From an uncultured Pseudomonadota bacterium (lineage in GTDB: Bacteria; Pseudomonadota; Alphaproteobacteria; Rs-D84), in contig CACYQE010000032.1 in assembly GCA_902776515.1 (NCBI GenBank), positions 1-13,585 on the forward strand: a stretch of DNA of 13,585 nucleotides, in the 5' to 3' direction. Positions 12,920-13,585 of the stretch are shown piece after piece. How positions within the stretch are numbered: position 1 is the stretch's first letter; the number at the start of each line of letters is the position of its first letter. The notes below the pieces were generated by a model. It made no database searches. It saw only the letters and a program-made list of their open reading frames with translations, and was not told the DNA's origin. The position numbers and the translations under genes are program-made.

Positions 12920-13355
12920 CCTGAAATATCAGGAGACAGCCCGCCTCGATAAGTGGTTGTGGGCTGCCCGCATATTCAAGACTCGCACCATTGCTGCTGA
13001 CGCTTGTAAGAATGGCAGGGTTACTGTTGATGGACAGACTCTCAAACCTGCAAGGACTGTTAAGGTGGGAGAGGTAGTTTCTGTCAAGAAACCTCCCATC
13101 ACCTATTCCTTCAAGATTCTCAACGCCATTGAAACGAGGGTAGGGGCGAAACTCATCAGCGAGGTATATGAGAATGTCACAGACCCTAAGCAGTATGAAC
13201 TCCTTGAGATGTCTCGCATCAGCGGCTTCATAGACAGAGCTCGTGGCACAGGACGTCCTACCAAGAAAGACCGCAGAGCTCTCGATGCTTTCGTTGACCC
13301 CGCAATGTTCGGATGGGATGATGATGACGAGATGTTCGACGAGGAGGATGATTGA
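12909..13355 (+). CDS. hslR: S4-domain RNA-binding protein (Hsp15/HslR-like)
   Basis: A 148-aa protein with an S4 RNA-binding domain near the N-terminus: RLDKWLWAARIFKTRTIAAD, then CKNGRVTVDGQTLKPARTVKVGE split over residues about 32-55. In E. coli, Hsp15 binds free 50S subunits carrying peptidyl-tRNA. The C-terminal part has RARGTGRPTKKDRRALDAF and a very acidic tail (DDDDEMFDEEDD), as seen in Bacteroidota members. The ATG lies in the queF end, suggesting one operon from coaE onward. Confidence 0.9.
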   Translation: MATSLKYQETARLDKWLWAARIFKTRTIAADACKNGRVTVDGQTLKPARTVKVGEVVSVKKPPITYSFKILNAIETRVGAKLISEVYENVTDPKQYELLEMSRISGFIDRARGTGRPTKKDRRALDAFVDPAMFGWDDDDEMFDEEDD

Positions 13356-13475
13356 ACATTAAACATTAAATTCGCTTCGCTCAGAACCCTTTAACCATTA
13401 ACCGTTAACCTTTAACCGTTACTCGTCCTTCATCCATAAACCTTCATCCAAGTACAAACCTTTATCCAAAACAAT
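13356..13475. repeat. Intergenic spacer with short imperfect repeats
   Basis: Holds ACATTAA twice in tandem, then four near-copies of a TTAACC unit (about 13,391-13,421), then CTTCATCCA twice and a diverged third copy TTTATCCA. No gene or clear terminator is visible. Confidence 0.6.
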
Positions 13476-13585
13476 ATGAAAAAACTACTTACTACACTCG
13501 TGGCTACATTGTCAGCACTCTTTACTTTTGCTGGCAATCCTGTTCTGCCAGGTTTTCATGCAGATCCGGAAGTTCTGTTTGCTGA
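13476..13585 (+). CDS. Secreted glycoside hydrolase family 43-like enzyme, N-terminal part only
   Basis: Starts MKKLLTTLVATLSALFTFAG, a signal peptide, followed by NPVLPGFHADPEVLFA, where the window ends. NPxLPGxxADPE is the opening blade of GH43 beta-xylosidase or arabinosidase-type five-bladed propellers, and the Asp in ADP is the general base in that family. The protein would act on plant polysaccharide side chains outside the cytoplasm. Substrate cannot be told from 36 residues. Confidence 0.75.
   Translation, partial: MKKLLTTLVATLSALFTFAGNPVLPGFHADPEVLFA

Noticed and set aside
13356..13475. Short TTAACC and CTTCATCCA repeats read as a CRISPR array
   Set aside because: Units are under 10 bases, imperfect and without spacers; simple intergenic repeats.

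Overview
The window holds two unrelated stretches of bacterial DNA. Bases 1 to about 11,555 look like one AT-rich alphaproteobacterium, probably a gut- or rumen-type uncultured lineage. The clues are TrcR (an alphaproteobacterial cell-cycle regulator family), a long RpoD with a very acidic insert, Arg codons that are nearly all CGT, and two small Cys-rich exported proteins of a style I associate with host-associated alphaproteobacterial metagenome bins. Bases from about 11,556 to the end look like a Bacteroidota genome, probably Prevotella-like: coaE, DUF5606, queF, an S4-domain protein and the start of a GH43 glycosidase. This part uses AGA, CGC and CTC codons. The switch occurs inside two broken genes, an M48 protease losing its 3' end and coaE losing its 5' end, so an assembly chimera is the simplest reading.

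Alphaproteobacterial part, left to right: 3' end of xerC; a strong promoter and a 13-codon poly-cysteine leader ORF; cysS; a dyad-bearing promoter; trcR; rpoD; a two-way terminator shared with a convergent gene for an exported Cys-rich protein; a divergent promoter region; aroK (apparently leaderless) overlapping mscL; terminator; two unrecognised genes, each with its own promoter; terminator; a signal-peptide-bearing Cys-rich protein with a frameshift at a poly-T tract; terminator; tRNA-His; a 51-bp exact repeat of the tRNA 3' end plus its terminator, flanking about 125 bp of unlike DNA; recG; and the start of an M48 metalloprotease.

Bacteroidota part: coaE, DUF5606, queF and hslR are tightly packed and mostly overlapping, probably one operon. 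queF carries a 14-bp tandem duplication that breaks its frame. A 120-bp spacer with short repeats precedes a secreted GH43 enzyme cut by the window end.

The most interesting item is the leader ORF upstream of cysS. It encodes MKFLVMNF followed by five Cys codons and a stop, its ATG sits where transcription should start, and its Cys codons can pair with a downstream hairpin arm. This looks like a cysteine-sensing attenuator controlling the cysteinyl-tRNA synthetase gene. Other notable points are unusual residues in the RpoD segment that reads the promoter -12 position, a divergent zinc-site loop in CysRS, and the rearranged DNA next to tRNA-His.
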